Assembly: GCF_900155935.1 (NCBI RefSeq)
Contig: NZ_FTLW01000001.1
Coordinates: forward strand, 186,001-250,000
Reading direction: 5' to 3'
DNA from: Solilutibacter tolerans
Lineage (GTDB): Bacteria; Pseudomonadota; Gammaproteobacteria; Xanthomonadales; Xanthomonadaceae
DNA length: 64,000 bases
Shown here: in pieces, positions 50,805 to 59,936 of the stretch
Layout of the letters: the number at the start of each line of letters is the position of its first letter
Position numbering within the stretch: the stretch's first letter is position 1
Notes under the pieces: generated by a model
Database searches by the model: none
The model's input: the letters and a program-made list of their open reading frames with translations, nothing else
Told to the model about the DNA's origin: nothing
Made by a program: the position numbers and the translations under genes

Positions 50805-50810
50805 TAAAAT
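50805..50810 (+). promoter_or_regulatory. -10 element just before queE, possible leaderless start
   Basis: TAAAAT ends 6 bases before ATG 50817, so transcription would begin on or next to the ATG. TGCCGC between has no ribosome site. Confidence 0.4.
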
Positions 50811-50816
50811 TGCCGC

Positions 50817-51491
50817 ATGAATCTGATTGACGACACATCCGCCCCGGTGGCGGATCGCTTGCGTATCACCGAAATTTTTTGCTCGCTGCAGGGCGAGGCG
50901 CGTGCGGCCGGCTGGCCGACTGTGTTCGTGCGCCTGACCGGCTGCCCGCTGCGCTGCAGTTATTGCGATACCGCCTATGCCTTCCATGGGGGCGAGTGGC
51001 GCGACATCGACGCTATCGTCGAAGAGGTCCAGAGCCACGGCGTGCGCCACGTCTGCGTGACGGGCGGCGAGCCGCTGGCGCAGAAGCGTTGCATCACGTT
51101 GTTGTCCAAGTTGTGTGACGCCGGCTTCGAAGTGTCGCTGGAAACCTCAGGTGCGATCGACATCAGCGAGGTCGATGTACGCGTCAGTCGCGTTGTCGAC
51201 ATCAAGACGCCGGGGTCGCTGGAAGTCGCGCGTAATCGTTGGGAAAACCTGCCGCTGCTGACCCCACACGACCAAGTGAAGTTCGTGATCTGCTCGCGTG
51301 AAGATTACGACTGGGCGAAGGATGTTGTTGCCGAGCATGGTTTGGCCCATCGCTGCGATGTGCTGTTCTCCCCCAGCTATACGCAAGTCGCGCCGCGCGA
51401 GCTGGCCGACTGGATCGTCGAAGACCGTCTGCCGGTGAAGTTTCAGATGCAGCTGCACAAACAGTTGTGGGGCGAGGAGCAGGGGCGATGA
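50817..51491 (+). CDS. queE: 7-carboxy-7-deazaguanine synthase QueE
   Basis: A radical SAM enzyme that contracts the pterin ring to CDG in queuosine synthesis. The cluster motif C43-x3-C47-x2-C50 (GCPLRCSYC) follows FCSLQGEA, and GGEPL is the SAM-binding strand. 224 aa. Overlaps queC by ATGA. Confidence 0.95.
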   Translation: MNLIDDTSAPVADRLRITEIFCSLQGEARAAGWPTVFVRLTGCPLRCSYCDTAYAFHGGEWRDIDAIVEEVQSHGVRHVCVTGGEPLAQKRCITLLSKLCDAGFEVSLETSGAIDISEVDVRVSRVVDIKTPGSLEVARNRWENLPLLTPHDQVKFVICSREDYDWAKDVVAEHGLAHRCDVLFSPSYTQVAPRELADWIVEDRLPVKFQMQLHKQLWGEEQGR

Positions 51492-52186
51492 GCGAAGTGA
51501 GCAAGCGCGCGGTAGTACTGGTCTCCGGCGGCATGGACTCGGCCGTGGTCGCAGCGATCGCGCGTGCAGAGGGGTTTGATGTTTATGCCTTGTCGGTCGC
51601 CTACGGTCAGCGCCATCAATCGGAATTGGCTGCCGCCCAGCGCGTCGCAGTGATGACCGGTGCCACGCAGCACAAGACGGTCGATGTCGATCTGCGCTCG
51701 ATCGGCGGCTCCGCCCTGACCGATGTCATCGATGTGCCAACCGACGAGGATGGCCACAAGATCGGTACGGGCGACATCCCCAGCACCTACGTTCCGGCGC
51801 GCAATACCATCATGTTGTCGGTGGCGCTGGGTTGGGCCGAAGTGCTGGGGGCGAAGGACATTTTCTGCGGCGTCAACGCCGTGGACTACTCGGGCTACCC
51901 CGACTGCCGTCCGGCTTTCATCGAGGCCTTTGAGCGGCTGGCCAACCTCGCCACCAAAACCGGGGTCGAAGAGGGCGGTTTGCGTGTACAGGCGCCGCTG
52001 ATGTCGATGACCAAGGCAGACATCGTGCGTGAGGGCGTGCGTCTGGGCGTGGACTTCGCACAGACGGTCAGCTGCTATCAGGCCGATGCCGAAGGCCGCG
52101 CCTGTGGGCACTGCGATGCCTGTCTTCTGCGCGCGCAAGGATTCGATGAGGCGGGTATCGCCGACAACACGCGTTACATCGGGTAG
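51488..52186 (+). CDS. queC: 7-cyano-7-deazaguanine synthase QueC
   Basis: QueC converts CDG to preQ0 with ammonia and ATP. SGGMDS at 13-18 is the PP-loop. The zinc site is made by C196, C206, C209 and C212 ([17 protein letters not shown]). 232 aa. GGAG lies upstream of ATG 51488. Its last codons contain the -10 of the tRNA-Lys promoter. Confidence 0.96.
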   Translation: MSEVSKRAVVLVSGGMDSAVVAAIARAEGFDVYALSVAYGQRHQSELAAAQRVAVMTGATQHKTVDVDLRSIGGSALTDVIDVPTDEDGHKIGTGDIPSTYVPARNTIMLSVALGWAEVLGAKDIFCGVNAVDYSGYPDCRPAFIEAFERLANLATKTGVEEGGLRVQAPLMSMTKADIVREGVRLGVDFAQTVSCYQADAEGRACGHCDACLLRAQGFDEAGIADNTRYIG

Positions 52187-52189
52187 AAT
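52161..52189 (+). promoter_or_regulatory. tRNA-Lys promoter inside the 3' end of queC
   Basis: CCGACA (52161-52166), 17 bases, TAGAAT (52184-52189, overlapping the queC stop), then a GC-rich discriminator GCGCGTC as in stringently controlled stable-RNA promoters. Start near 52197. Confidence 0.5.
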
Positions 52190-52230
52190 GCGCGTCCCGG
52201 CGCGATGTCGGGGCGTTTAGCGACGCATGT

Positions 52231-52306
52231 GGGCCGTTAGCTCAGTCGGTAGAGCAGTTGACTTTTAATCAATTGGTCGATGGTTCGAATCCATCACGGC
52301 CCACCA
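52231..52306 (+). tRNA. tRNA-Lys (anticodon UUU)
   Basis: Complete 76-base cloverleaf: acceptor GGGCCGT/ACGGCCC, D-arm GCTC/GAGC, anticodon arm GTTGA-CTTTTAA-TCAAT, T-arm GATGG-TTCGAAT-CCATC, encoded CCA. Anticodon TTT reads AAA/AAG. Confidence 0.98.
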
Positions 52307-53582
52307 TCTTCTCCTGACCTATCTCGCGTGGTGGATTGCCGGCGGACAGCCACGTCACGGCTCCGAGCCCGGCGCGCAGCCCGCTGGCGAAGCATGCTTG
52401 CAGCAGATAGCCGCCGGTCGGCGCTTCCCAATCCAGCATTTCGCCGGCGCAGAAGACGCCAGGCATCGCCTCAAGCATTAGTGCATCGTCGAGTGCTTCG
52501 AGTCGCACACCGCCTGCCGTGCTGATGGTTTCGGCAATGGGGCGAGGGCGAAGGAGCCTCAGCGGCAGGCGCTTGATCGTCTTCGCAAGCAAGTCGATGT
52601 CGCTACCGGCATCGCGACCCAACACTTCAAACACGAGCGCGATCTTCGCCGCATCCAGCCCGGCTTGACGGCGCAGGTGATCGCCCAGGCTGCGCTTGCC
52701 GCGTGGCTTGTCGAGCGCTTCGCGCAGGCGCTCCGCGTCACGGCCGGGTGCCAAATCGAGCCAGAGCATCGCCTCACCATCCCGCGCAATCGCAGCGCGC
52801 AAGTCGGCCGAGATCGCATAGATCACGCTGCCCTCGATGCCCGTCTCGGTGAGCACGCATTCGCCTTGCAGGGAGTGTTCGATGCCGTTGGCATCCTGCC
52901 AATGTGCGATCACCGGCTTCAACGGACTTCCCGCAAAGCGTTCGGAGACGTGGGTGCTCCAGTCGATATCGAAGCCGCAGTTGGCAGGCTGCAGAGGCGC
53001 GATGTCGATGCCGGCTGCCTGCATCGGCCTGACCCAGGCGCCATCGCTGCCGAGCTGCGGCCAGCTGCCACCGCCCATTGCGAGGATGGTGGCAGGGGCA
53101 TCTATGCGTCGCTCGCCTTCGGGCGTGTTGAAGCGCAACGCGCCCGCATCGTCCCAGCCCAGCCAGCGATGCTGTACGTGAAAGCGCACGCCGGATTCGC
53201 GCAGGCGCCTCACCCATCCGCGCAGCAGCGGCGCTGCCTTGCGATCATTCGGAAACACGCGGCCGGAGCTGCCTACATAAGTGTCGATGCCGAATCCGCC
53301 TGCCCATGCACGCAACGCATCCGCATCGAAACCATCCAGCCATTCACCGACTTCGCGCGCACGTTCGCGATAGCGCGCGTCGAACGCGGGTCGCGGCTCG
53401 GAATGGGTGAGGTTGAGGCCGCCTTTGCCCGCGATCAGGAACTTTCGCCCAACCGAACCCATCGCATCGAACAGATCCACTTCGATGCCGGCTGCACGCA
53501 CGGTCTGCGCGGCCATCAAACCGGCCGGGCCACCACCGATGATGACGATGCTAGGCAGCTGCGCGGTCAGGCCTGTGCTCAC
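52269..53582 (-). CDS. NAD(P)/FAD-dependent oxidoreductase (HI0933/TIGR03862-like flavoprotein)
   Basis: A 437-aa flavoprotein: N-terminal dinucleotide-binding IVIIGGGPAGLMAAQ, GRKFLIAGKGGLNLTHSE (family signature), ATILAMGGGSWPQLG and the C-terminal GVFCAGEMLDWEAPTGGYLLQ. Function of the family is unknown. GTG 53582 overlaps the mgtE stop (GTGA). The final 12 residues (MVGRDGFEPSTN) are read from the antisense of tRNA-Lys because no stop precedes it; the conserved protein ends earlier. Confidence 0.88.
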   Translation of the reverse strand: MSTGLTAQLPSIVIIGGGPAGLMAAQTVRAAGIEVDLFDAMGSVGRKFLIAGKGGLNLTHSEPRPAFDARYRERAREVGEWLDGFDADALRAWAGGFGIDTYVGSSGRVFPNDRKAAPLLRGWVRRLRESGVRFHVQHRWLGWDDAGALRFNTPEGERRIDAPATILAMGGGSWPQLGSDGAWVRPMQAAGIDIAPLQPANCGFDIDWSTHVSERFAGSPLKPVIAHWQDANGIEHSLQGECVLTETGIEGSVIYAISADLRAAIARDGEAMLWLDLAPGRDAERLREALDKPRGKRSLGDHLRRQAGLDAAKIALVFEVLGRDAGSDIDLLAKTIKRLPLRLLRPRPIAETISTAGGVRLEALDDALMLEAMPGVFCAGEMLDWEAPTGGYLLQACFASGLRAGLGAVTWLSAGNPPREIGQEKMVGRDGFEPSTN

Positions 53583-54940
53583 TGCAGCAGGATCAGCGTG
53601 GCCAGGCCAAGGAAGGTGAGGAAGCCGAGCGTATCGGTGACGGTGGTGAGGATGACGCCACCGGCGAGTGCGGGATCAAAGCCGAAGCGTTTGAGCGTCA
53701 CCGGCACCAGCACGCCGCCCAGCGCGGCAAAAGTGAAATTCATGGTCAACGCGATGGCGATCACCGCCGCAAGTGCGGGGTTGCGGAACCACACCAGCAC
53801 CACCAGGCCCAAGACGATGCCGAGGATGAGGCCGTTGATCACTGCGACACGCACTTCCTTCCACACCAGCGTGGGGATATTGCTAGAGGCGATCTGGCCC
53901 AGTGCGATGCCGCGCACCATCAGCGTCAACACCTGTGTGCCGGCGTTGCCACCCATGCCGGCGATGATCGGCATGAGGACTGCGAGCGCGGTGAGCTGCT
54001 GGATCGAGCCTTCGAAGCGACCCACGACCGAGGCCGCGAGGAACGCCGTGAGCAGGTTTACGCCCAGCCAGATCAGACGACGGCGAAACGCGCGGCTGAC
54101 CGGTGAGAACAGATCCTCGTCTTCGTCCAGACCCGCGGCCGACAAGGCCTGGTGCTCGGCCTGGTCGCGGATGATGTCGACCACGTCATCGATGGTGATA
54201 CGGCCGAGGAGCACGTTGCCGTCATCGACCACGGGCGCGGACACCCAGTCATTGTCGGAGAAGCGACGCGCAACTTCTTCGCTGGAGTCATCGACGTGGA
54301 TCGATTCCAGCTCGTCATCGATCAACTGGTTCACCGGCGTGCCGGCTTCGTGGGTGACGAGGTCCTGCAGCGCGACCCACCCCATCAATTGGTGGCGTTT
54401 GTTGACGACGTAGAGATGGTCGGTGTTGTCGGGCAGCTCCCCGCGCAGGCGCAGGTAGCGCAGCACTACATCGACGCTGGTGTCGGCGCGCACAGTGACC
54501 ACTTCCGGGTTCATCAAACGACCGGCGGTGTCCTCGTCGTAGGACAGCACCTGTTCCAGGCGCTCGCGATTCTCGCGGTCCATCGACTTCAGCACTTCGT
54601 CGATCACCGTGTCTGGCAGGTCTTCGACCAGATCCGCCAAGTCATCGATGTCGAGGTCTTCGACCGCCGCGACCAGCTCGTCCTGGTCCATTTCCGCGAT
54701 CAGGCTCTCGCGCACCTCGTCGCCAACGTGGACCAGCACTTCGCCGTCATCGGCTGGATCAACCAGGCCCCAGACCACGCTGCGCTTGGCCGGTGGCAGC
54801 GATTCCAACAGGTTGCCGATTTCCGCCGCCGACAACGCATTGACCATGCGGCGTACCGGACCCAGGCGCCCACTGTCCAGCGCGTCCGAGAGCAGACGCA
54901 GCTGGCGCACGGTTTTGTCGTGGCGGATGGCTTCGGCCAT
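53579..54940 (-). CDS. mgtE: Magnesium transporter MgtE
   Basis: A 453-aa Mg2+ channel/transporter. The cytosolic N-domain (about 20-125, superhelical LPDTVIDEVLKSMD) and paired CBS domains (about 130-255, AGRLMNPEVVTV, LGRITIDDVVDII) form the Mg2+ sensor. Five membrane helices follow from about 285, with the pore motif PIIAGMGGNAGTQ and NFTFAALGG. ATG 54940 is used; GTG 54970 is an upstream option but lies in a leader hairpin. Confidence 0.95.
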   Translation of the reverse strand: MAEAIRHDKTVRQLRLLSDALDSGRLGPVRRMVNALSAAEIGNLLESLPPAKRSVVWGLVDPADDGEVLVHVGDEVRESLIAEMDQDELVAAVEDLDIDDLADLVEDLPDTVIDEVLKSMDRENRERLEQVLSYDEDTAGRLMNPEVVTVRADTSVDVVLRYLRLRGELPDNTDHLYVVNKRHQLMGWVALQDLVTHEAGTPVNQLIDDELESIHVDDSSEEVARRFSDNDWVSAPVVDDGNVLLGRITIDDVVDIIRDQAEHQALSAAGLDEDEDLFSPVSRAFRRRLIWLGVNLLTAFLAASVVGRFEGSIQQLTALAVLMPIIAGMGGNAGTQVLTLMVRGIALGQIASSNIPTLVWKEVRVAVINGLILGIVLGLVVLVWFRNPALAAVIAIALTMNFTFAALGGVLVPVTLKRFGFDPALAGGVILTTVTDTLGFLTFLGLATLILLQ

Positions 54941-54961
54941 GGCACGGTTCCGGATGGGGCG

Positions 54962-55011
54962 GTCGTGCACGCGGCGCGACTGCAGGGCGATGTCGCGCCT
55001 GCAGGCACGAC
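54962..55011 (-). promoter_or_regulatory. Two-stage hairpin in the mgtE leader
   Basis: An outer stem GTCGTGC/GCACGAC (55011-55005 with 54968-54962) encloses an inner stem GGCGCGAC/GTCGCGCC (54999-54992 with 54980-54973). All 15 pairs are perfect. It begins 20 bases after the predicted transcript start and ends 21 bases before ATG 54940. Not a recognised M-box; candidate regulatory RNA. Confidence 0.4.
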
Positions 55012-55037
55012 GGGGATCAGGCGTTCATGATGCGGCC

Positions 55038-55066
55038 ATTATCACGCGTGGGCAGCGCACTGGGAA
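55038..55066 (-). promoter_or_regulatory. Candidate promoter of mgtE
   Basis: Minus strand TTCCCA (55066-55061), 17 bases, GATAAT (55043-55038). The -10 matches 5 of 6. It lies just after the ptsI stop, so mgtE and the flavoprotein may be transcribed apart from the PTS genes. Confidence 0.45.
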
Positions 55067-55085
55067 CCCCGCATGCAATTTGCGC

Positions 55086-56804
55086 TCAGGGCGCGTTGGC
55101 ACGCATCCAGCGTTCGATGCCGCTGCGGTCACCGGCGCGCAGCAGCGAACGTGCCTGCGTGCGCAATTCGCCAAGGTTCACTGCGCGGATGGCGCGGCGC
55201 ACCTCAAGCAAGGTGCCGGGGTGCAGGCTGAACTCTTCCAGCCCGAGTGCAAGCAGCAACGGCGTGAAGCTGGGGTCGCCCGCCATTTCTCCGCAAATGG
55301 CCACGGGTTTGTCATGACGCGCACCGGTGCGCAGCACGTCGTGCAGCAGGTGCAGCAGGGCCGGATGCAGGGGGGAGTACAGATCGCCGAGGTATTCGTT
55401 ATTGCGATCCGCGGCCAAGACGTATTGGACCAAATCATTGGTGCCAACCGAGAGGAAATCGATCTCGCGGATGAAAGTGGTGAGCGCGATCGCCGCCGAG
55501 GGCACTTCGATCATCGCGCCAAGCGGAATGTGAGATGCGATGGCTTGGCCTTCCGCGCGCAATTCGTTGGCGACTTCATCCATCAATGCGCGCGCGGCGC
55601 GGATTTCCTCGCGGCCACTGATCATCGGCAACAACACGCGCAGCGGCCCGTAGCCAGACGCACGCAGGATGGCGCGAAGCTGGGTACGGAAGATCTCGCG
55701 TCGCGACATGGACAAACGAATGCCGCGCAGACCCAGTGCGGGGTTCTCTTCGTTGCGCAGTGCAAGCCCGGTGTCATCGGCCTTGTCTGCGCCAAGGTCC
55801 AGAGTGCGGATGGTGGCCGTGCGCCCGGTCAGGCCCAGGATCAAATCGCGGTACGCACGGAATTGGGTGTCCTCATCCGGCAATTCATGCGTGCCGAGGA
55901 ACAGGAATTCGGTGCGATATAGACCCACACCTGCGGCCCCCAGTGCGTGCGCCTCGGCCACGTCATCGCGTGATTCGGCGTTCGCCCACAGTTTGATGTC
56001 GGCGCCATCGAGCGTGCGCGTGGGTTCGCGGCGCAAACGATTGAGTTGCTTGTGCTCGCGTTTGTAGGCATTGACGCGTTGTTGATGGGCCTTGAGGTCG
56101 GCCGCGTTGGGCTCGCGGATGACGGTGCCGGTGCCGCCATCGACCACGATGACATCGCCATCGTTGAGCCATTGCAACGCGTGTGAGGCGCCAACGATCA
56201 ACGGTAGATGCAAGCTGCGCGCGAGGATGGCGCTATGCGACAGCGCGCTGCCGGTGGTGGTGACGACGGCCAGCACGCCTTGTGCTTGCAATTGCGCTAC
56301 TTCGGCTGGGGCGATGGCATCGGTGACCAAAATATCGCCAGCGACGCCCTGCAACTCGGCATCGCGTTGGTGCAGGGCGGCGTGGATGCGGCCGATGACT
56401 TGGTCGATGTCGTCGATGCGGCTGCGCAAGTAAGGATCGTCCATCCCCAGAAACACATTGGCGATGCGGTCGCGTTGTCGGCGCAGCGCGTAATCCGCGG
56501 TGTAGCGCTTCAGGCGAATATAGCGGTCCAGGCCTTGCAAGAGTTCCGGGTCATCCAGCAGCAACGCATGCAAGTCGAGGAATTCGCCGACTTCGTGTGC
56601 GAGTGCGCCATGCAGCCGTTCGCGCAGTTGATGCATTTCGTCGCGCACCTGGTCGATGGCGCGATGGACACGCGCGAGTTCTTCATCGACTTCGGATTCA
56701 TCGATGTAGGCTTGCTCGACTTCCAGTGCATGCGGCAGGCGCACCCGTGCGCGCCCGAGTGCGGCTCCGCGTGATGCCCCGATGCCGGACAGGTCTCGCC
56801 GCAT
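55086..56804 (-). CDS. ptsI: Phosphoenolpyruvate-protein phosphotransferase (PTS Enzyme I)
   Basis: Enzyme I passes phosphate from PEP to HPr. 572 aa with no N-terminal GAF domain, so it is EI rather than EI-Ntr. The HPr-binding helical domain (about 25-145), active H190 in GSALSHSAILARS (the usual GGxTSH reads GSALSH), and the PEP-binding barrel with GLYRTEFLFL, GAMIEVPSAA and LSVGTNDL are all present. ATG shares one base with the ptsH stop. No EIIB/EIIC gene is nearby. Confidence 0.95.
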   Translation of the reverse strand: MRRDLSGIGASRGAALGRARVRLPHALEVEQAYIDESEVDEELARVHRAIDQVRDEMHQLRERLHGALAHEVGEFLDLHALLLDDPELLQGLDRYIRLKRYTADYALRRQRDRIANVFLGMDDPYLRSRIDDIDQVIGRIHAALHQRDAELQGVAGDILVTDAIAPAEVAQLQAQGVLAVVTTTGSALSHSAILARSLHLPLIVGASHALQWLNDGDVIVVDGGTGTVIREPNAADLKAHQQRVNAYKREHKQLNRLRREPTRTLDGADIKLWANAESRDDVAEAHALGAAGVGLYRTEFLFLGTHELPDEDTQFRAYRDLILGLTGRTATIRTLDLGADKADDTGLALRNEENPALGLRGIRLSMSRREIFRTQLRAILRASGYGPLRVLLPMISGREEIRAARALMDEVANELRAEGQAIASHIPLGAMIEVPSAAIALTTFIREIDFLSVGTNDLVQYVLAADRNNEYLGDLYSPLHPALLHLLHDVLRTGARHDKPVAICGEMAGDPSFTPLLLALGLEEFSLHPGTLLEVRRAIRAVNLGELRTQARSLLRAGDRSGIERWMRANAP

Positions 56805-57073
56805 CAGCCACCCTCATCGAAGTTGCGTGTGAACAGATCCACGGCCGCATCCATCGCGGCCACTTCGTCTTCGCCATCGGTGCGCATCGTGACGACCGAG
56901 CCTTGCCCGGCAGCCAGCATCATCACGCCCATGATGCTTTTGGCATCCACCTCGCGGCCTTTTGCGCTGAGCTTGGCGATGCTGCGAAAGCCCGCCATGG
57001 TCTGCACGAGTTTTGCACTCGCACGCGCATGCAGGCCCAGCTTGTTGGTAACGGTGATTTCGCGCTCGATCAT
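56804..57073 (-). CDS. ptsH: Phosphocarrier protein HPr
   Basis: An 89-aa HPr with the EI-phosphorylated H15 in GLHARA and the regulatory S46 in AKSIMGVMML, the site used by HPr kinase. ATG 57073 gives the normal N-terminus (MIEREITV). It lies in a run with an HPr kinase gene, so both phosphorylations are plausible. Confidence 0.96.
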   Translation of the reverse strand: MIEREITVTNKLGLHARASAKLVQTMAGFRSIAKLSAKGREVDAKSIMGVMMLAAGQGSVVTMRTDGEDEVAAMDAAVDLFTRNFDEGG

Positions 57074-57083
57074 CCAGCTGTCC

Positions 57084-57479
57084 TCAACTTGGGTCATCCA
57101 GTTGCACCGCGTTTCGCCCACCCACGGACGCCGTCGATTGCAATTCGGACAGGGATTGTTCTGGGTAGTTCATCACGCGCAGCAACATCGGCAGGTTGAC
57201 GCCCGCGACGCGTTTGACCGGTGTGCCCAGGCGAGAGAGTTGCGCGGCTAGGTTGCTCGGGCTTGCGCCGTACATATCGACCAAGACCAATACGCCATCA
57301 CCCTCGTCAACACGTCGCATCGCGCCACTGGCTTCTGGCAGTAAAGCATCTGGGTCGGCATCGAACGGAACTTCGAATGCCTCGGCCTTCAGCGGCAAGC
57401 GCGGCAACACGCGTTGCGTGGATGCCAAGAGTGCCGGGCCGATACCGCTATGGGTGATGAGGAGGATGCCGACACTCAT
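57084..57479 (-). CDS. PTS EIIA component, mannose family
   Basis: A 131-aa EIIA-Man domain: H10 in LITHSGIG is the phosphorylation site, and VLVLVDMYGASPSN marks the family's central strand. No EIIB/C/D partners follow, so it is likely a phosphorylation-dependent regulator rather than part of a permease. 10 bases before ptsH. Confidence 0.93.
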   Translation of the reverse strand: MSVGILLITHSGIGPALLASTQRVLPRLPLKAEAFEVPFDADPDALLPEASGAMRRVDEGDGVLVLVDMYGASPSNLAAQLSRLGTPVKRVAGVNLPMLLRVMNYPEQSLSELQSTASVGGRNAVQLDDPS

Positions 57480-57566
57480 GAAGTCGAATCGTCGTTGGGT
57501 GTGTCCAAGATAACCAAACTTGTGCGGCCATGGGCGACAGCCGTTTGGCGTGATGTGTCGATGGCA

Positions 57567-58439
57567 TCAATCCAGCTCGCGGTGGAAGGTCGATGCATCC
57601 GGCCACCCCTTGTTGCGAGCAGATTCGGCAAACCGTTCGGCAAGATAGACGGAGCGGTGGCGCCCACCCGTGCAACCGAAGGCGATGGTGATGTAGCTGC
57701 GAGTGTCTTCGCGCAGGCGCGGCAGCCAGGTGTCTAGGAACTCGCCGATCTGTGCGAGGTAGCGTTGCGCCTCGGGTTGGGCATCAAGAAACTCCTGCAC
57801 CGCGGCATCGCGCCCTGAAAGCGGACGAAGCTCAGGGTTCCAGTGCGGATTCGGTAACACGCGCGCATCCAGCACGAAGTCGGCATCTGCCGGCACGCCG
57901 CGCTTGTAGGCGAAGGACTGGAACAGCAATGTCGGCGGGGTGTCGTGGCCGACGTGCAATGTCCGGCCTACCTCGCGGCGCAACTGGTGCACGTTCATTG
58001 CGCTGCTGTCGATCACGTGGTCGGCAAGGGTGCGCAATGGCTTGAGTGCCTGGCGTTCAAGCGAAATCGCATCGGCCAAGGCAAGGCCGAGATGGCTCAA
58101 CGGATGGCGCCGGCGAGTGTCGGCGTAGCGTCGCAGCAGCACTTCATCAGTGGAGTCGACGAACAACAGCTTGGGGTCGTGGCCTTCGCGGCCAAGTTCG
58201 GACAGCCACTCCGGCATACGCGCGAGATCACCGTGGCTGCGCACGTCGATGGCGACGGCGAGTAGCGGCGGCGTATCCGTCCCGTGTTGGGCCAGGCTGC
58301 GCACGCAATCGGTGAGCAACTCCGCAGGCAGGTTGTCGACGCAATAGAAGCCGCTGTCTTCCAGCATTTTCAACGCGATTGATTTGCCGGCCCCTGACAT
58401 GCCGGTGACTAATAGCAAGGAGGTGGGTGTCTCAGTCAT
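57567..58439 (-). CDS. rapZ: RNase adapter / nucleotide-binding protein RapZ
   Basis: A 290-aa RapZ (YvcJ): Walker A GMSGAGKS (13-20), [13 protein letters not shown], and the C-terminal domain with [25 protein letters not shown] and [17 protein letters not shown]. In E. coli RapZ guides RNase E to the GlmZ sRNA to tune GlmS. Whether that circuit exists here is not known. ATG 58439 overlaps hprK by 8 bases. Confidence 0.95.
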   Translation of the reverse strand: MTETPTSLLLVTGMSGAGKSIALKMLEDSGFYCVDNLPAELLTDCVRSLAQHGTDTPPLLAVAIDVRSHGDLARMPEWLSELGREGHDPKLLFVDSTDEVLLRRYADTRRRHPLSHLGLALADAISLERQALKPLRTLADHVIDSSAMNVHQLRREVGRTLHVGHDTPPTLLFQSFAYKRGVPADADFVLDARVLPNPHWNPELRPLSGRDAAVQEFLDAQPEAQRYLAQIGEFLDTWLPRLREDTRSYITIAFGCTGGRHRSVYLAERFAESARNKGWPDASTFHRELD

Positions 58440-59400
58440 GTTCGGCCTCCGAGGCGCCGGAGGCTTCAAGAAAATGAGAATGACGCGCCATGAAGGCGGC
58501 AGCCGGATCGACGCCTTTTGCGCGCAGGATGTGCAGTCGAGCAGCCGCTTCGGTCAACACCGCCAGGTTGCGACCCGGCATCACCGGCAAGATGATCATC
58601 GGTACATCCAGATCCAAAACACGACGTGTGCCCAGGTCGCCGATGATGCGCTCCATCCCGGCAGGCTGCGGCTCGAGTTGCGGGCGGGTCAAGTGGACGA
58701 TCAGGCGCAGGTATTTGTTTCGCTTCACCGCGGTGTCGCCGAACATGTCGCGCACGTTAAGGATGCCTAGGCCCCGCACTTCCAACAGATCCTGCAGCAG
58801 GTCCGGGCAGGTACCGTCGAGCACATCCGGCGCGATCTGGGTGAACTCCGGCGCATCATCGGCCACCAGACGATGGCCGCGCGTCATCAACTCCAGTGCC
58901 AACTCGCTTTTGCCGGCACCCGCTTCACCCGTGATCAAGACGCCGATGGAATAGATCTCCATGAACACGCCGTGCAGGGTGGTCCGCGGCGCGAGTTGAC
59001 GAGCGAGATGGTATTGCAGGTGGTTGAGCAGTTCATGCCCACGACGCGGTGATACCCACAAAGGCGTCGCGGATTCTTCCGCGGCGGCGCGCAGGTCTTC
59101 GGGTGCGGATTGCGACTTGCTGATGACCAGCGCCAGCGGGCGTGATTGCATGATCTTTTCGATCACTTCCCAACGCGCGCGCGCATCCAGGCCATCGAGC
59201 CAGCTCAATTCTTCTGTGCCGAGGATCTGTACCTTGTTGGGGTAAATGATGTTGAGGTAACCGGCCAGTGACGGCCTGCGTGCATTGGTTTCGCCGGCGA
59301 CCAGCGTGCGCTCGCCCATCTGCGGGCCGGCGAGCCAGCGCAGCGCCAAGCGCTCGCGCATTTGCTCGAAGAGTTCGATGGCGGAGATGCGTTGGGTCAC
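58432..59400 (-). CDS. hprK: HPr kinase/phosphorylase
   Basis: A 322-aa bifunctional enzyme that phosphorylates and dephosphorylates HPr on Ser46. The N-terminal domain precedes Walker A GEAGAGKS (158-165), VADDAPEF and the signature [16 protein letters not shown]. Start GTG 59400 forms GTGA with the ptsN stop. Present in xanthomonads but absent from enterics. Confidence 0.95.
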   Translation of the reverse strand: MTQRISAIELFEQMRERLALRWLAGPQMGERTLVAGETNARRPSLAGYLNIIYPNKVQILGTEELSWLDGLDARARWEVIEKIMQSRPLALVISKSQSAPEDLRAAAEESATPLWVSPRRGHELLNHLQYHLARQLAPRTTLHGVFMEIYSIGVLITGEAGAGKSELALELMTRGHRLVADDAPEFTQIAPDVLDGTCPDLLQDLLEVRGLGILNVRDMFGDTAVKRNKYLRLIVHLTRPQLEPQPAGMERIIGDLGTRRVLDLDVPMIILPVMPGRNLAVLTEAAARLHILRAKGVDPAAAFMARHSHFLEASGASEAEHD

Positions 59401-59852
59401 GCCTGGGCACCGATCAGGAGTGCGTGCAGCGATTCGGCATCGGGCGCCGCGCGCAGGGCCGCGCGGAAGTCGGCATCGGAAAATCGCTCGGCGATCTCGG
59501 CGAGTAATTGCAGATGTTGATGGGTGAAGTGCGTGGGCACCGAGAGTGCGAGTAGAAGGTCCACATCCTCATCGTCCATGGCTTCGAACCCGACCGGCTG
59601 CACCACGCGCACGAAGGCGGCGCGTGCTTCGTCGAATACGTCGTTGCGTCCATGCGGCAGCGCCACGCCATGGCCGATGGCCGTGCTGCCCATGCGTTCG
59701 CGCTGGCGAAGACTGTCTGCAACGGTCTTGCGTGCGGCATCCTCTCGGCCTTCGCTGAGCAGGCCGGCCAGGGTATCGATGAGCTCGTCAGCGCTTGATG
59801 CTCGATCAAGCACGGCGATGCGCGTGGGCGACAGGATGGAACTGAGGCTCAT
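59397..59852 (-). CDS. ptsN: PTS IIA-like nitrogen-regulatory protein PtsN
   Basis: A 151-aa EIIA-Ntr: H67 in VALPHGR is the phosphorylation site; the fold-specific L-x-P-x-x-I and LLxALSVP segments are present. ATG 59852 is chosen for the canonical MSLSSILS N-terminus. In this window only EI, not EI-Ntr, is available as donor. Confidence 0.94.
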   Translation of the reverse strand: MSLSSILSPTRIAVLDRASSADELIDTLAGLLSEGREDAARKTVADSLRQRERMGSTAIGHGVALPHGRNDVFDEARAAFVRVVQPVGFEAMDDEDVDLLLALSVPTHFTHQHLQLLAEIAERFSDADFRAALRAAPDAESLHALLIGAQA

Positions 59853-59893
59853 GCCGATCGGGCGTCCGGTTCTACGCGGGCCCAAAAGCATAA

Positions 59894-59914
59894 CAGCCCG
59901 CACGTGGCGGGCTG
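59894..59914 (-). terminator. Terminator-like hairpin between hpf and ptsN
   Basis: Minus strand AGCCCGC-CACGT-GCGGGCT followed by GTTATGCTTTTGG. It stands 22 bases after the hpf stop; the T-run is interrupted, so partial termination is more likely than full. Confidence 0.55.
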
Positions 59915-59936
59915 CTGGATTGCGAAGCGGATAGCA

